Assembly: GCA_039619475.1 (NCBI GenBank) | Contig: CM077115.1 | Coordinates: 442,712,792 to 442,776,791 of the forward strand | Length of the DNA: 64,000 nucleotides | Direction of reading: 5' to 3' | Source of the DNA: Icerya purchasi | Taxonomy: Eukaryota; Arthropoda; Insecta; Hemiptera; Monophlebidae | Shown here: in pieces, positions 11,151-24,600 of the stretch | How positions within the stretch are numbered: position 1 is the stretch's first letter | Layout: each line of letters opens with the position of its first letter | Position numbers and translations under genes: made by a program | Notes under the pieces: generated by a model | The model's database searches: none | What the model was told of the DNA's origin: nothing | The model's input: only the letters and a program-made list of their open reading frames with translations

Positions 11151-11755
11151 GAAGGCAATGGGATGGAAAGGATATACGTTAACATTCTTCATCTTGGACA
11201 CCTGGTAAAAGTATATCTACTTTTTTTATTATCCCGCTGTGTTTTTTTACAATTAAACAGAAAAAATATTTCATTGATATTTGTCTTCAATAAAAATTAG
11301 TGTTGATACGTGTGATAGCATTTTTTAAAACATAATCATTTTTCATTTTTAGCGTTTTTTGACTTGAAGCTACATTTGTTGGGATACATACTGTGAACAG
11401 TGAAAATGATTAATACTATTGAAAATAGTAACTTATTTCTGTCGACCTAGCTGCAAAAGGTAAATATTAAAAAGAGAATTGAAGAAAGTTATTTGTTGCT
11501 GATGGAGGTGAACAAAGTAACACACCATATTCAAGAATAATTTACGTCTCTAAATCATTATGAACTATTAGAAACGAGAAAAAACAAATTATTCTAGCGG
11601 TTATTAGAGAAGGTATTAACTGTTTCTAGCGTATGTATTTGTTAGATTGATGTTATTACAACATTTTTTCATATAAAATTTAAAAATATCAATACAAATC
11701 TTGTTAAAAATTTACATTTCAATATTTGAATCGGCATTAAGTTTAGTATTGTATT

Positions 11756-11761
11756 TTTATT
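11756..11761 (-). promoter_or_regulatory. candidate poly(A) signal of the ppk-type channel gene
   Basis: AATAAA on the minus strand, about 100 bases after the stop codon at 11858-11860. No competing canonical signal was noticed closer to the stop. Confidence 0.5.
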
Positions 11762-11857
11762 AAATATTTTACAAGCTACCTACCATCCACTGCGTTTTTT
11801 TTATCAGTTATTCCACGGAGGTTATTTGCCGTGAAGAAAGTATATTTACAAGTTTTG

Positions 11858-11949
11858 TTAATCGCGTCGTATAAATAAGTAATATACCATTTCCAAAATA
11901 CTTAAAATGCTTCCGCCCATAAAAAATCCAATCGTACTTCCTATGGAAA
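11858..11949 (-). CDS. ppk-type channel exon I, last exon with TM2
   Basis: After the acceptor ending CGACAG it reads SIGSTIGFFMGGSILSILEM, then VYYLFIRRD and stop TAA at 11858-11860. This is the second membrane helix with a G-G-S selectivity motif. The cytosolic tail is only about four residues. Phase 1 entry matches exon H. Confidence 0.88.
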
Positions 11950-12580
11950 CTGTCGAGAGAAGCATAAACAGTTGAATTAATTATGACAAAAAATTTCGTT
12001 TATCTATTTTTAGAATTATTTAATTTTTATAATTTCTGCATTCTTTTTATTTTTATATACATCATCTGATATGTTAAATCACTATCCGATAATGACGTAT
12101 TTATAAATATTTTTACCGACTTTAACGGAAAGTAATCATTGGCTTTTACTGGTTTAAAAAAAGTCATGAGAAATAACCAGGGTTGGCCACCCAACCGAGA
12201 CACCGGGAATAAGCCAGGAATTTTATCGTAAAACCCGGAAAAAAAGTAAAAGTAGCCAAAAACGATATTTTTAATAAGAAAAAATCATTTGAAACGTTAA
12301 AAAATGAATGCATTTTTTAATGTACTTCACACTCAAGAATAAATTACAAAGTTCTGTTTTATTCCTATAAGATATGCTGCGGCGGTCAAATTTTATCAGT
12401 AGTAACAAAAAAAAACCGTTCTTCTTTCTGTACAGTTCTAGTATTCAGGAGATCGGGAGGATTTGGACTAGGAAACCCGGGAATTTAAAAATTATATTTC
12501 AGTGGCCACCATGATAACTCATCTAGGATCATTAGAGATGAACTAGTATAGTGGATTCAGGGAGCTTCTGAAGGACTGGG

Positions 12581-12631
<51 letters not shown>

Positions 12632-15600
12632 AGGGTGTCGCCAGCCGATGAGCCAGGGGGGAAACAGGGCAAGATGATAGAAAGAGGATATTAGTTATAG
12701 GAAAAATAAAATATATAATTTGTAAAGGCTTAATATTTTATTAAACAAGAATAAAATCTTAATTAAAACATAATTTTCGTCGGTTTTTGGCAAATTGTTC
12801 TACTACTTTATTATAAAAGTCTTCCAAATTGTCCATGATTACGCCCCTATGAATACTCATCATGGCCAGGCCATTGAAGCGATTTTCTGCCTTCGTGCTT
12901 CGCAATCATGTTTTTATTCGGCTCGAGCTGCTAAAGGATCGCTCTAGAGTACACGTAGTGCATAGTAAAGCGATCAGAATTTTTAACATTTTACCTAATA
13001 TTATGGAATTATGTTCACATCGACGAGTACGTGCATAAGAGGCGTGCGTATGAATAAAGAAAAGTTTGTGTAATCTGCATTAATCAAATCAAAAGTCATC
13101 ATCGTTTGCTGAAATGAAGAGATAAAATGATAGTTGTTTTTTTTTTATCTGCAAGGTCGTCCGGGAAATTCTAACTACTAATTATTACTAACTTATCTTT
13201 AAGGCACTCTTATGTCATCAGTCACTCTGAAGAGTACGCATGTAGATCATCGCTAGTTACATTTGAAAGAAGGAGAAAGTTAAAGATCAGTTTATCACTC
13301 TGAAATCCGAAAAAATTATTTTTTTAAATACGTATCAATTCACGATCACGATATGCCTTTGTCGATCTACTCCTGGATGAAGGCTTTCCCAACATCTTCC
13401 ATCCACTTCTGTTCTGTGCATTCCTCATCCAATTCTTTCCAGCTACCTTTACTATATTATCCTGCCAACGCGTCATTCGTCTTCCTTGCTTTCTTTTTTT
13501 GTCTATTGGCCGCCTTATTTCCCCCAACATGACAGCAAGAAGACCGTATTAATTAACTGAAATATATAATCTCTTGGTTTTTACCTGTGTTTCGTTGAAT
13601 TTTTTTTTTTTTTATACTGCACGACAATTTTATTTTATTATAATTTCTTGTTCCCTGACTTTTTGAAATGGTAAACAAACTGAATTTCTCAGTATTATAT
13701 TTCAGCAGCTGATGCTAGTAAAAATATGTTTTCAGTGACGCCTGACTATTTTCACATTTCCCCCGGATATTTTGGTTTCGGTGAAATAAATTTCGAAATT
13801 TATCTCTGCAATTCTTTAGACGTTAATAAAATGCATTTTAGTAGTACAATAGCGACATTTTATGAGACAGGATTTGGTTTATTCTGTGCAAAAATGAAAA
13901 AGTTTGTTTATTGATAGGTTTTTTATTATTTTTCTAACTGAAAGCAGATATGACTTTTCACGCTGAGTATTTAAATCGGTTAACGAATTTTAACGAAATG
14001 CGTGAAAATATTAATTTATACAAGTTTTTCAAAAATTCTTATAAATTGACTGCATGTTTGAACACAAGTCTGTTATTTTACTGCGTCGTAAGATACTTTT
14101 TTCTGTCCGAAACTGATTTATATTTTTTTTTTTGTACTATAAATTAAATGATCTATTTATAGTTTTTGTATTCCGTTAAGCTTTCTTCGAACGCAACGAA
14201 TTACATAATGGCCCGAAATCTTTTTAGGAACTTGCTGTTGGAACTTTTACAAAAATGGTAGACGATATTCATATCGAGAATAATTTCTTTTCCTGGTCCA
14301 TCATATAGTGGTTGTCCGTCAGAGATATCAAGAAAATTTTCTGCATTGTACCGCGAAGTAATGATGGTCGATTTAAGAGCAGTCTCAGTTTTTCAAGTTT
14401 TTTTTTAAAAACAGGTGTGTTTTGGTGTTTAACAGCTTTTTATTGAAAGAACTACCGTTTTTTTTTTTATTATTTTTTACTTCATCGCATAAAAATAAGA
14501 AAAATTGACGAATGAATAATAATAATAATAAAATTGCTTTAGATAATGAAAAAAAAAAAACTATACGACAACCATTGCAACAAATAATGTGTTTTTAAGA
14601 CTAATTTTCGATGTTGAAAATTAATATTTGGATTTTTTTTCTTGATAATGAACTAGTTGAGTAAAAAGTAAGCAGATGGGGAGACAGCATTAAGTAAATA
14701 CAGATACCGATTTGAAAAAAACTTCGGTGGAGCAAAACGATTTTTTTCTGTAATCGTTTTTTATGTAAATGAATAATAACTGAAATCGTAAAAAAATATT
14801 TTCAATTATTTTTACTTACCGAAACATTGGTGCTCTTGTTTATGACTGAATGTATTTATCATATCTATTTTTTTCATCCAGCTGTGCTCTTTTCAAACCC
14901 ATCCTTGCATGTCATTATCGCGCGGATACCCGACCACAAAAGCATACCGGGGGCAACAACCTAGCTGACAAAACCGCAAAACAAGGTGCTATAAACTTTC
15001 CAATTCCAAACATTCCAGTTCCCTTAATTTCCGACGCATCGTCAAACTTAAACTAAATTGAACGATGGCAGGAACAGTGGACTAACTTCGGTCACTACCA
15101 TCTTCGCTCGCTCCATGAAACCCTCTATTGGAAAATGAAAATCAAACCTCTCATTTGACAGAAGACACTAAGTTGCTTTCTGCACGCGTCCGTCTCGTCA
15201 TACTTTTCTCACACATGGTCATCTCTTTATTCGCACCCCTCGCCCAGTCTGGCCAAACTGCTCAGCCGCTCCGATTTCTATTCTTCACCTTCTACTTAGC
15301 TGCTCGGGCACACTTTCACAGCGTCAAAAAGCATACAAAAGCTTCTCCAGGAGACTCGGACAACTCTATTTCCGTCTCTTCAAGTTTCTCCACGATACTA
15401 ACCTCTACAGTCAAATTTAACCCCCCCCCCTCCTCCTCCTCCTCCTCAACGTAGCCTATGATGCTGTAAGCGCGTATGGAAAAAAAAAAAAAAAAAAAAA
15501 TATACATATTTTTACCGTTCAAAACTTTTGACATTACTGTAATAGAATGTTGTCTAAGTCTAGCAATTTTTCGTTAGCGCGTTCCTTTAAATTATTTTTT

Positions 15601-18600
15601 CCGTAAACAGGAACAAAAAGAAAAAAAGTTGCACAGAGCCGCATGGGATGAGAATAGGGAGGATGGGAGATAAGGTCCATTTTGTTTTTCGACGAAAACT
15701 CTTCGGCGCCTATCGTAGAATCGGAATGTTGTGGTGAATAAACCAGTCGCTGCTATTCTCCTACAAGACATTTCTCCCGTAGAGTTTCGTTTAATCTCAA
15801 CACATTCAAAAATGTCGATTGATCGCTAGGCCAGAAATTTTTTGTAAACCACATTCTGTTTACATTGAAAAAACAATTGAATATTGCCCTCATATTGAAT
15901 TTTTGGTCTCGAGGAAGTTGATTGACTGTTATTTCGTTCCGGGGTTAATTTCGTCTCCCGTTACCGTTTTGGTAAAAAAGTAAGAACTATTTGAAATTAC
16001 TCCTTCCAATCGCGACGCGTATTTAATGGCGTTTATTAAAGAGTAATGAGTAATTATAAACATAAATAAGAAATATTTCGGTAAAAAATTAATATGCTCT
16101 GGAAACGTTTGTCAGGTATATTTCATGTCTTTTTCAGATTCAGATCGTACATACTCATCATCTTTACTAATACCGCTTTTTTTTCTTTTCTTTTCTAATT
16201 GAAGATGGACGACAATTCAGATCTGCTTCTAATTTCAGAGATAGTACACAGTCTACATTTTATTTATTCTTTCCGTTCTAGTTGAAGATGGGACAGACAG
16301 CAGTCTACCTCTGAAAAAAAAAATATTACTAGCGTGTTTCAATGTTCAATAATTTTAAAATGTTTATTATTTACGTTTAATAAAATTATTCATTATTTTT
16401 TATTTTACTCATTAAAACATAATTCGAATTCGATCTGAGTTTTGCCATTGTTTTAAATAATTGCATTTAACTCATCGCACAATGTAGCATTTATCGTCGA
16501 ATTAATCTAAATTTTGTTTTAAATGACCAGCCAAGTTAAAATTAATAAGTAATTAAAATGTAATTTTCGCAACTATTCAGTTTATTACGGAACGATTAAA
16601 AGCGGTGAAATATTTTCACGCTATTTTACCCGTATTTTTTTTAATTTTTTGAACTGAATAATTTGATAGTTAGTGTTAGTACTTTTAAAGATCCCCCCTC
16701 CCCCCCCATGGGTCTTTGACACGGATATGTTTTATGGCTGGCATTTCGCAAAATTCGTAGTTATGCAAAAATGTTACCCTTATTTATACATGGTGTAATT
16801 ATTTTATTCAGTTTCGAATCGATCACACTAGTTTGGATTCATGTTTTTCCTGAAAAGCAATAGTAGTCCTATTTCACGCAGTATCCGAAAGACGTATCCA
16901 TGTCACATTGTACTTTTGTGCAAGGGTTGCCGGCTTTATTTTTTTTTTTATATAGATATTTATAACTATGAACCGAGGCGACATGTTGATACATTGATTT
17001 GTCTAATAAACGCCCAAAAATAATTATTAAATTATCGTTACCTATTAAGTCAACACCTGTTCGAACGACTATACGTTTAAATCGTTTAGTTGAGACTCTG
17101 TCAAGAATTATCGCGACCTTGGTCCCGGCGTTTTCTTCGTTACCACTTTTTGATCTGTGAAAGAATAAAAAATTAACGTACTTTTTACTTCGTTGTACGA
17201 AGTAAAGGAAGTGTATTTTAATCGCGAAAAATGTTTAATGCCATATTTCAACGGATATTTCGACTATCCTGTATTTTGAGTCTCAACAAAAATATCCATT
17301 TTAACCATCACTGGATCCGTTATAAGTTGTTTTTTCGTGACGTCTGTACGTATGTATGTGCGTATAACGCAGTACTCAAAAACGGCTGGTCGTAGAAGGT
17401 TGAAATTTTGCAGGTAGGACCATCTTGGTATCTAGTTGTGCACCCTCCCTTTTTGGTTGAGCGGAAGAGGTACTTGCTCTATATTTATCACGCATATATG
17501 TACTTTATTTATTTCATGATTTACCCTTTAAACAGATATTTTAATTTTTATTGTTAGCCGCTGGAGTCGTTGATTTTACATATAATTTATATCCGTTTCG
17601 AAATGAGCGAACTGCATTAGAGCGATAATTTCGTGTTTACAAAATATTTAATTAGCACTTAATGATTAAAATGTTTGACTATCAAATCGGAAATCATATT
17701 TTCTCGAGATTGTCTCGTTCTATAAACTTGAGTCACCTTTTGGGGATGGTGCGCTTCGTAGCCTAAATTTATCACATGGTATCAGAGAAATCTGGGAATG
17801 TGTAAAATCGGTGATTAAGATCATCCCCCGTTGGACATTTAGTATACATTAAGTAAAACTTTACAATCCGTGTGTTCTGTGAAATGTGTATAAGAGAAAA
17901 GTAGAGCTTTACCATACTCTATAAATTTATGGCAAAAATTTATGCTTATATAAATCAATTTTGTAGCCGAAAAAATAAGTATTTGTTTCAATTTTTACCG
18001 GAATTGAACATACATTTATATTGAAAAAAAAACAGGGAGGGCGGTCAAGCCAAATAATATATTTTTCGAATTTCATCAACTGTTTACATTGGAGAAGTTA
18101 ACTTTTTAACCAGAGATTATATTAGTATTTATGAAAACGAGTTAAACAAACAAAATGCGATCAATCAGTGCTTTAAAAAAATTTTTATTAATTCTTTATG
18201 CTGTACTATTTGAAATTCTCATTATTTTCTTCTTTTTTTTTTTTGAACGCTTGTATTTGACTCTTTTTTTTTTTCGTTTTTAAACTTAGAAAATATTCTT
18301 TCTATTGAGATTTACCACACCGTTGATTTCTTTGCTGACTGGCCATTATTGGCACGAGGAGTAGAATGAGGGTTAAATTTGGGAAATTGGATAGGAATGA
18401 GATAAAAGAAGAAAAAATATCGTGAAATATTGTGATGGGAGGAGAAAGAAGGTGAAAGACTTTTAGGGATGTGACTGTCGGATAATAGTGCTGTGTATGG
18501 GCTTTGACATACATATATGGACTGGATAACCGCGACTTTTTTCGATTTTGTGAAATCGATGTTATCTACGGTGAGGAGACTGAATTACAAACGAGACGAA

Positions 18601-21600
18601 GTTTATTCGATTATTATAGCGTATCCGGTCGGTTTAAATGCCTCCGGTCGTCCAAAATTTTAGAAACTTGACAGTTTCCTCGTCAACATCCTGATTAAGC
18701 TTCTTTTTTTCAAAAATTCCAAATAACTTACAATTAAATATGTGTTTTTCATCCTGCGGTTTGCCACAATCGCACTGAACGTTATCTGTCAAACCCCATT
18801 TTACTAAATTATGTTTCGTTCTGGCTGTACCGCTACGTAATCTGTTTAGTATTCTCCATAGTTTATAGTTCAGGCAAGCGCCTTTTGGGAGAGACTCTTT
18901 TGGTTTCCCTTTCGTGCGTGTACTCCACATCCGAAGCCTTTCAGCTTGATCTTCGTGTTCGAGGTCCTCCACCGTGGCTAGAAAGCTACGGCGGGATTTT
19001 AGACGGCTTTCAGCTAGCTCTTTGTATCCATGTAGGGGATGGCGATTGTCATGGCTAGATTTCCATTTTTCTTTTTTTTCTGCTACTGTTCTTCTGATAT
19101 CAGGTGGTGCTATGCCGCTTAGTTCGTATAGTATACGAACCGCTGTTGGTTTTAAGCAGCCAGTGATTATTCTGCATATTTCGTTAAGAGCAGTATCCAC
19201 CTTTTTTGCATGAGCAGATCGACTCCAAACCGGGCACGCATATTCTCCAACAGAGTAGCAGAGTGCGAGGGATGACGTTCTTAATACATTTGGTTTTGCT
19301 CCACAGCTACAATTTACTAGTTTCCGTATAATACTTGTTCTTGACATAATTTTCGTTTTTGTGGTCTCGCAATGACGTTTGAAAGTAAGAGACCTGTCAA
19401 ATATAACACCCAGATACTTAGGGTAGTCAGTGTGGCTCAGTTTAGTTCCGTTCCATTGAAGTTGTAATTGGCGATTTGCATTTCGATTTCTGAGATGAAA
19501 GACGGTTGTTTCGGTCTTAGCCGGATTAGGCTTCAGCTGATTAGCGAGGTAGTATAAGTTTATGGTTTTGATTGCTTTGTTTAATGTACTTTCAACTTCT
19601 TCAAAGGTCTCATGTTGGGCCGCTACTGCGTGATCGTCTGCATATATGAAATGCTTAGTGTCCTTCCAAATTGGTTGGTCGTTGGTATAGATATTGAATA
19701 GAGTTGGATCTAAGACACTTCCTTGAGGTAGTCCGTTTTTCAGTCTCCTCCATGCGCTGTTCTTCCCGTTTAGTGACACATAGAATCTTCTGTCTTTCAG
19801 CAACATTAGGATTATCTGGGTGAACTTGAAGTCCTTTGTAATATCATAGACCTTTCTGATGAGCATTCTGTGTGAGACTGTGTCGAAGGCTGCAGAGAGG
19901 TCTACAAAGACCACTCCTGCGATTTTGCGTTTCTCAAAACCATCTTCTGTATATTGGGCTAAGTGCAGTGCTTATCCTGTGCACGACTTTCCTGGTCTGA
20001 ATCGTGCCTGTTGAGGGATGAGTTTTGAATCAATTGTTTTGCTAATTCTGTTCAGGATGACTCTTTCAAAGATTTTATACAGATGGCATAGAAGCGATAT
20101 TGGGCGGTAGTTCTTTGGGTGGTTAGATTCTTTACCAGGCTTTAATAATGCGATGACATGTGTTTTTCTCCAAAGCTTAGGGATAATTGTTCTATTAATA
20201 CAGTTATTAAACATTTGTTGAATCCATTTAATCGTTTCACTTCCAAAGTGTTTTATTTGTTCCACTAGCATGCCGTCGACGCCTGGGGCCTTCTGATTTT
20301 TAGTATTTTTAATTGCGTTATTAATCTCTAGCTCGGCAATTGGTTGTTGAAAGTGATATGTTTCTGTGGCATGACATCTAACAATCCGATTTTTGCTTTT
20401 TGATAGTTTTACTTTTTGATCTGCCTTGCCATTCACTAGCAACTGGTGGGCGGCCTGATTAGCAGTGACATTTGGTGTTCCTTTGCGTCCAGTATCTTCA
20501 CTCTTTAATTTCTTCAATAACTGCCATGCTTTCCTACTATCCTTGCTGAAGTCTAAGTTTTCGACCAATCCCTGCCATTCTTTACTACGTGTTCCGCAGC
20601 AACCTGTTCTGCTACCTCTAAACCACATTTAATGGTTTCGTCGTTGAACGGTTCTGCGTTAAATTTCTGAACGTATTCTTTATGTTGTTCTTTCAAATGA
20701 TTGGACATACCAGGTATGTATAACTTCCGCACACCACGCGGGATACATTTACCAGATACTGCTTTAACAGTTTTAACAAAGGTCTCATATTCTTCTACTA
20801 TTGGCTGTATGTGTTTGACATGAATTTCCAGTTCTTCTGTGAAACGGATCCAGTTAGCTTTTTTAAAATTGTAGCGCATTTTGGAATCTTCGGATGTAGT
20901 TGGTTTTATGGCAGCGTCCACTACACATATTATTGGCCTGTGCTGCGTGTGTGGTATTGGATTTGAAACTTTCTTGGTGCACATGTGAGCAATATTATTT
21001 GTAACGAATATGTTGTCTGGGTTATACCCTCGTTTCCATCTTCCACTATTAAAAGAGGCTGGAAGTTTTGGATCAAATATTAAGCTTAGACCATTTCTTT
21101 CCGCCCAGCGTTTATCCGCAAGTTCTCCATTCAGATCATCTTCATTGTAGCCCCGATTAACAACACTGTGACTATTATAGTCACCTAAAATGATTTCTGT
21201 TTTGTGTATTTCATTGGGGTATTGAAATGTTGTGTTCGGTGGTTTATATATTGAGGTGACTGTACAGCTACCGATGTATATTGACAAGATCTCAATGTCG
21301 TTAGTTTCCGTCCTGACTGATTTTACTACGTCAATATGTTTTTTTAGTAAAATAGCACTGCCGTACTTGCTATGAGGCCTGTCGACTGCTAACTTCATTC
21401 CTTCTATTCTAGGTCTTCGATTGGTTTCAGTGCGATGGGTTTCCTGGAGGACAAGTATGTCAATTTTCTCATTTTTAATAATATCGGATAAAATAATTTC
21501 TTTAACTGGCGTTAATCCTTCTATGTTTATTGACATTATTCTAAACTGATTCGCCATCGTTTATGGCCCTGAAAAGGGCCTTTTAAACCCGAAAATAGGG

Positions 21601-24600
21601 CTTTTTGCCGACCAGGTGTGGGATGATTGGCCGGACTTCGAATGAAATCCGTTTCCAGGGGGCGCCAGCTGCGTAGGTATTTTCATTTGATCTTTGTTTT
21701 TGAATCGCTCGTTTATAGCTTGAATTTTGTAACTTGAATATCACATTGAAATCGCAGCGTGCGTGGAGGCTCATCCCGTGCCCCCCGTTTATTCGATAAA
21801 GGGACTTGATTCCCATTGTCAACAGGGGATTGTATGATTTTGGCTTTAAATATTCTATCGGGAGATAAAGTTGCGGTGAGGTTGAAGGAGGGGAATCATC
21901 TTCGCAGCGGTATTGGCGATAATAGAGTTGCCTTTAATTTTAAAACGAAAGAGAACCTTTTCCGAATGTTACATAGTCGCGATAATGGGGTCGTGTACAC
22001 TGTCTTTACTATGATGGGATGTTGATATATATCACGAAAGTTGGCGGGATCTGTGAATGTACGCTTAATGGATGTCAATGCACTTTAAAGCCGAAGCCAA
22101 CTTTCGGTGATCTATTAAATGATTGATTGCAAGAAGCTGTAAAGAGATTAATTAAATTCAAAAGTGGAAAGAACTCTAGTAGCAGTCGCTGCTAAACGAT
22201 GCATGCTGGTCTCATCAGTTAGTCGTATTGTCTCTCTTGTAGGGACATCGAAGCCAGAGTGGTTCCAAGATACGATGTATTAGTGCTCGCCATCGTTCTC
22301 TTGATATTTCGCGTGTTATTTTTACAATAATCTTTATTTCCGAGCGCTATAAGTCAATCTGGTTGGAGAACGTCCTTGAATTCTTGCACCTCTTACTCTA
22401 TCTCCGATGAAAATAGTATCCAAGTTGTCTGTTCGAACTACATGACTGAAAAATCATAAAATGCGTGACACGACTACATCAATGTGAGTCTTTTTAGTGT
22501 TCGTCTATTTTTCCTTTTTTTGCGGATTCATCAACGAAGACATTATAGTTTGAAGAAGCGAGAAGAAAGAAATTAAAATGTTTCATTTTTTAACCTTTTA
22601 AAGATGAAAAATAAAAATAATTCGTGAGCAAAAGAATAGCAGAAGTAGAAGAAAATGAAAAAATATAAGTGGCACCGGTAATAATTGTTAATCCGGAAAT
22701 GTCGCGAATATTTGAGTAAAACATGATCAGTGGAAGAGGAGTGAAAAGGAAACAAGGAGGCTCGATGCAGATGGGAAAAATGAAGTAGGATATGATTAAA
22801 TGAAAGTTGATAAATGACCAATAAGATTTTAGAACGTTTTAAAGAGGGAAAGTATCTAGAAAATTATGGTCACCGGAGATGAAGATGGTTGAATAAAGAG
22901 ATATAATAAAAGAAGCCGAAATAAGAAAACAGAGAAAATTAGGACTTAAATTGTAGCCTGGAATTTGTCATTTATAAGGAAAGAAGAGAAATACTGTGAA
23001 CGAAGACATGCCTAAAAATTTGTCATTGGAAGCGGAGGAAGGGGCCGATGAATTCACTAACACATTGTCCTCAACGCCTAAATAGCTAAGAATCGGCAGA
23101 AGATCGATCTCGATTGGGTGAAAGAGGAGAAAAGTTTCTGAATGAAAAGGTGTATGGAAAGTATTATATGTAATTGGAAGCGGGAGTGGAGTTTAGATAA
23201 CTTGCAGAACATTTTTAGAATCCTAGAAAGATTTTATAGAAAATTAAAGAGAAGAAAATGAAAAGAACAGTGCGTAAGATAGCAGTACAGAAAATTGAGC
23301 AGAAGGAAATAAGTTTTTCAGAACAATTCAAGGTGAGACAGAAAAGGGTAAAACCAACTTTTTTTTTTTTTATCCCACCCCCCTTTGGGCACGTCAGCAA
23401 CGGATCTTCGCCCAGAATCGACACGAGGAAAAAGGATCAGTTAGATGTAGAGTCGGTGTTAAATATTGATAGAATAAAAGAACACTGAGGATAGGAACAA
23501 CGGAGATCGGCGGAAACGATAAGATATACGAAGCGCAATAAGGATTAGGGAGGTTAGTATACAAAGAAGTACGTTCATTCACGAGGTATGGACATTCAAA
23601 GAAGATATGGTCGGGATCGCAGACGACTTCCTTGTTAATTGAAGAGGATAATTAGAGGCAGTGCGAGACGAAAACGAAAACGTGTGAGGAAGTAAGTATG
23701 ATTAAGACGTAAACGGATAATAGAGACACAATAACGGAGCGGCGAAGCGAAGGAAAATTGTAAAACCAAGGCCGCATGGGAAGATTAGGTTGAATGAAAA
23801 AATTTAAGAGGAAGGTTGATTGGAAAAGGAGGAGACGTAAAAATCTGACCAAAATCTAACATGAAACTTTTGACACAGTGGGAGCAAATCAGAAGCGGGG
23901 GAATTTTAGTGAAATAAAAGCGGGAGGATACAGCAATCTGAGCCACGGAATCTGTCATTTCGTTACCCTCTATCCCTAAATGACTGGGAACTTCATTTAA
24001 TTTTTCGGAGCTGTCCGTGAAAATAGAGATACGAGTGAGCTAAGAGCAATGGAAAATTAAACATTAATAATAAGAGCCATTGTGTGTATTTTATTTATAA
24101 ATGTATACTTATTTTTTAAAGGTGTATAAATAAATAAATAAACATGTATGCATATATATATATATATATATATATATTGTAATGTGCACGAGTACTTACA
24201 ACACTGTAAATTAAAAAAAAAAAAGAATAAAGTACTCGCCAGAAAATCTTTTTCGTTTCTTTTTCTTTTATTTAAATTGCAAAATGGAAATTTTAAATAA
24301 TGCGGTTCACCTCGGAGTCTATTAGAACGACAAAACGACTTAATTATACTTCTAAGGAAATCCTGCTATTATCCACACACACACACACACACAAATACAC
24401 GCCATTGCAACGATTCACACACGAATATAGAAATTCAACATATAACAACCAATAGAATAAATAGGTGGACTTGGAATAGTGCAGTTTGCACGCTGATTTT
24501 TATCTGTTGACTAGTTACAAATAACGGCTGTTTACTTACGTACAAGTAGCATTGACATATAACATTGAAATAAAACAAATGAATAAATTGACTTGAATTG

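Larger units (their letters stand above)
18634..21557 (-). mobile_element. nearly complete non-LTR retrotransposon (endonuclease plus reverse transcriptase)
   Basis: A single-polyprotein LINE of about 2.9 kb in the intron between channel exons G and H. The apurinic-type endonuclease (20553-21557) and the reverse transcriptase with Cys/His tail (18634-20628) would form one protein of roughly 960 residues. Only one frameshift (about 20590) and one in-frame TAA (19969-19971) interrupt it, so it is young compared with its neighbours. No separate gag-like first gene was recognised, though the 5' flank up to about 22080 may be its leader. No target duplication or poly(A) tail is clear at the 3' side. 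The clade (jockey/I/RTE group) is not resolved. Confidence 0.88.

Noticed and set aside
15316..15534. Minus-strand frame with a run of Glu
   Set aside because: It is the complement of the (TCC)n and A-tract at a LINE's 3' end.
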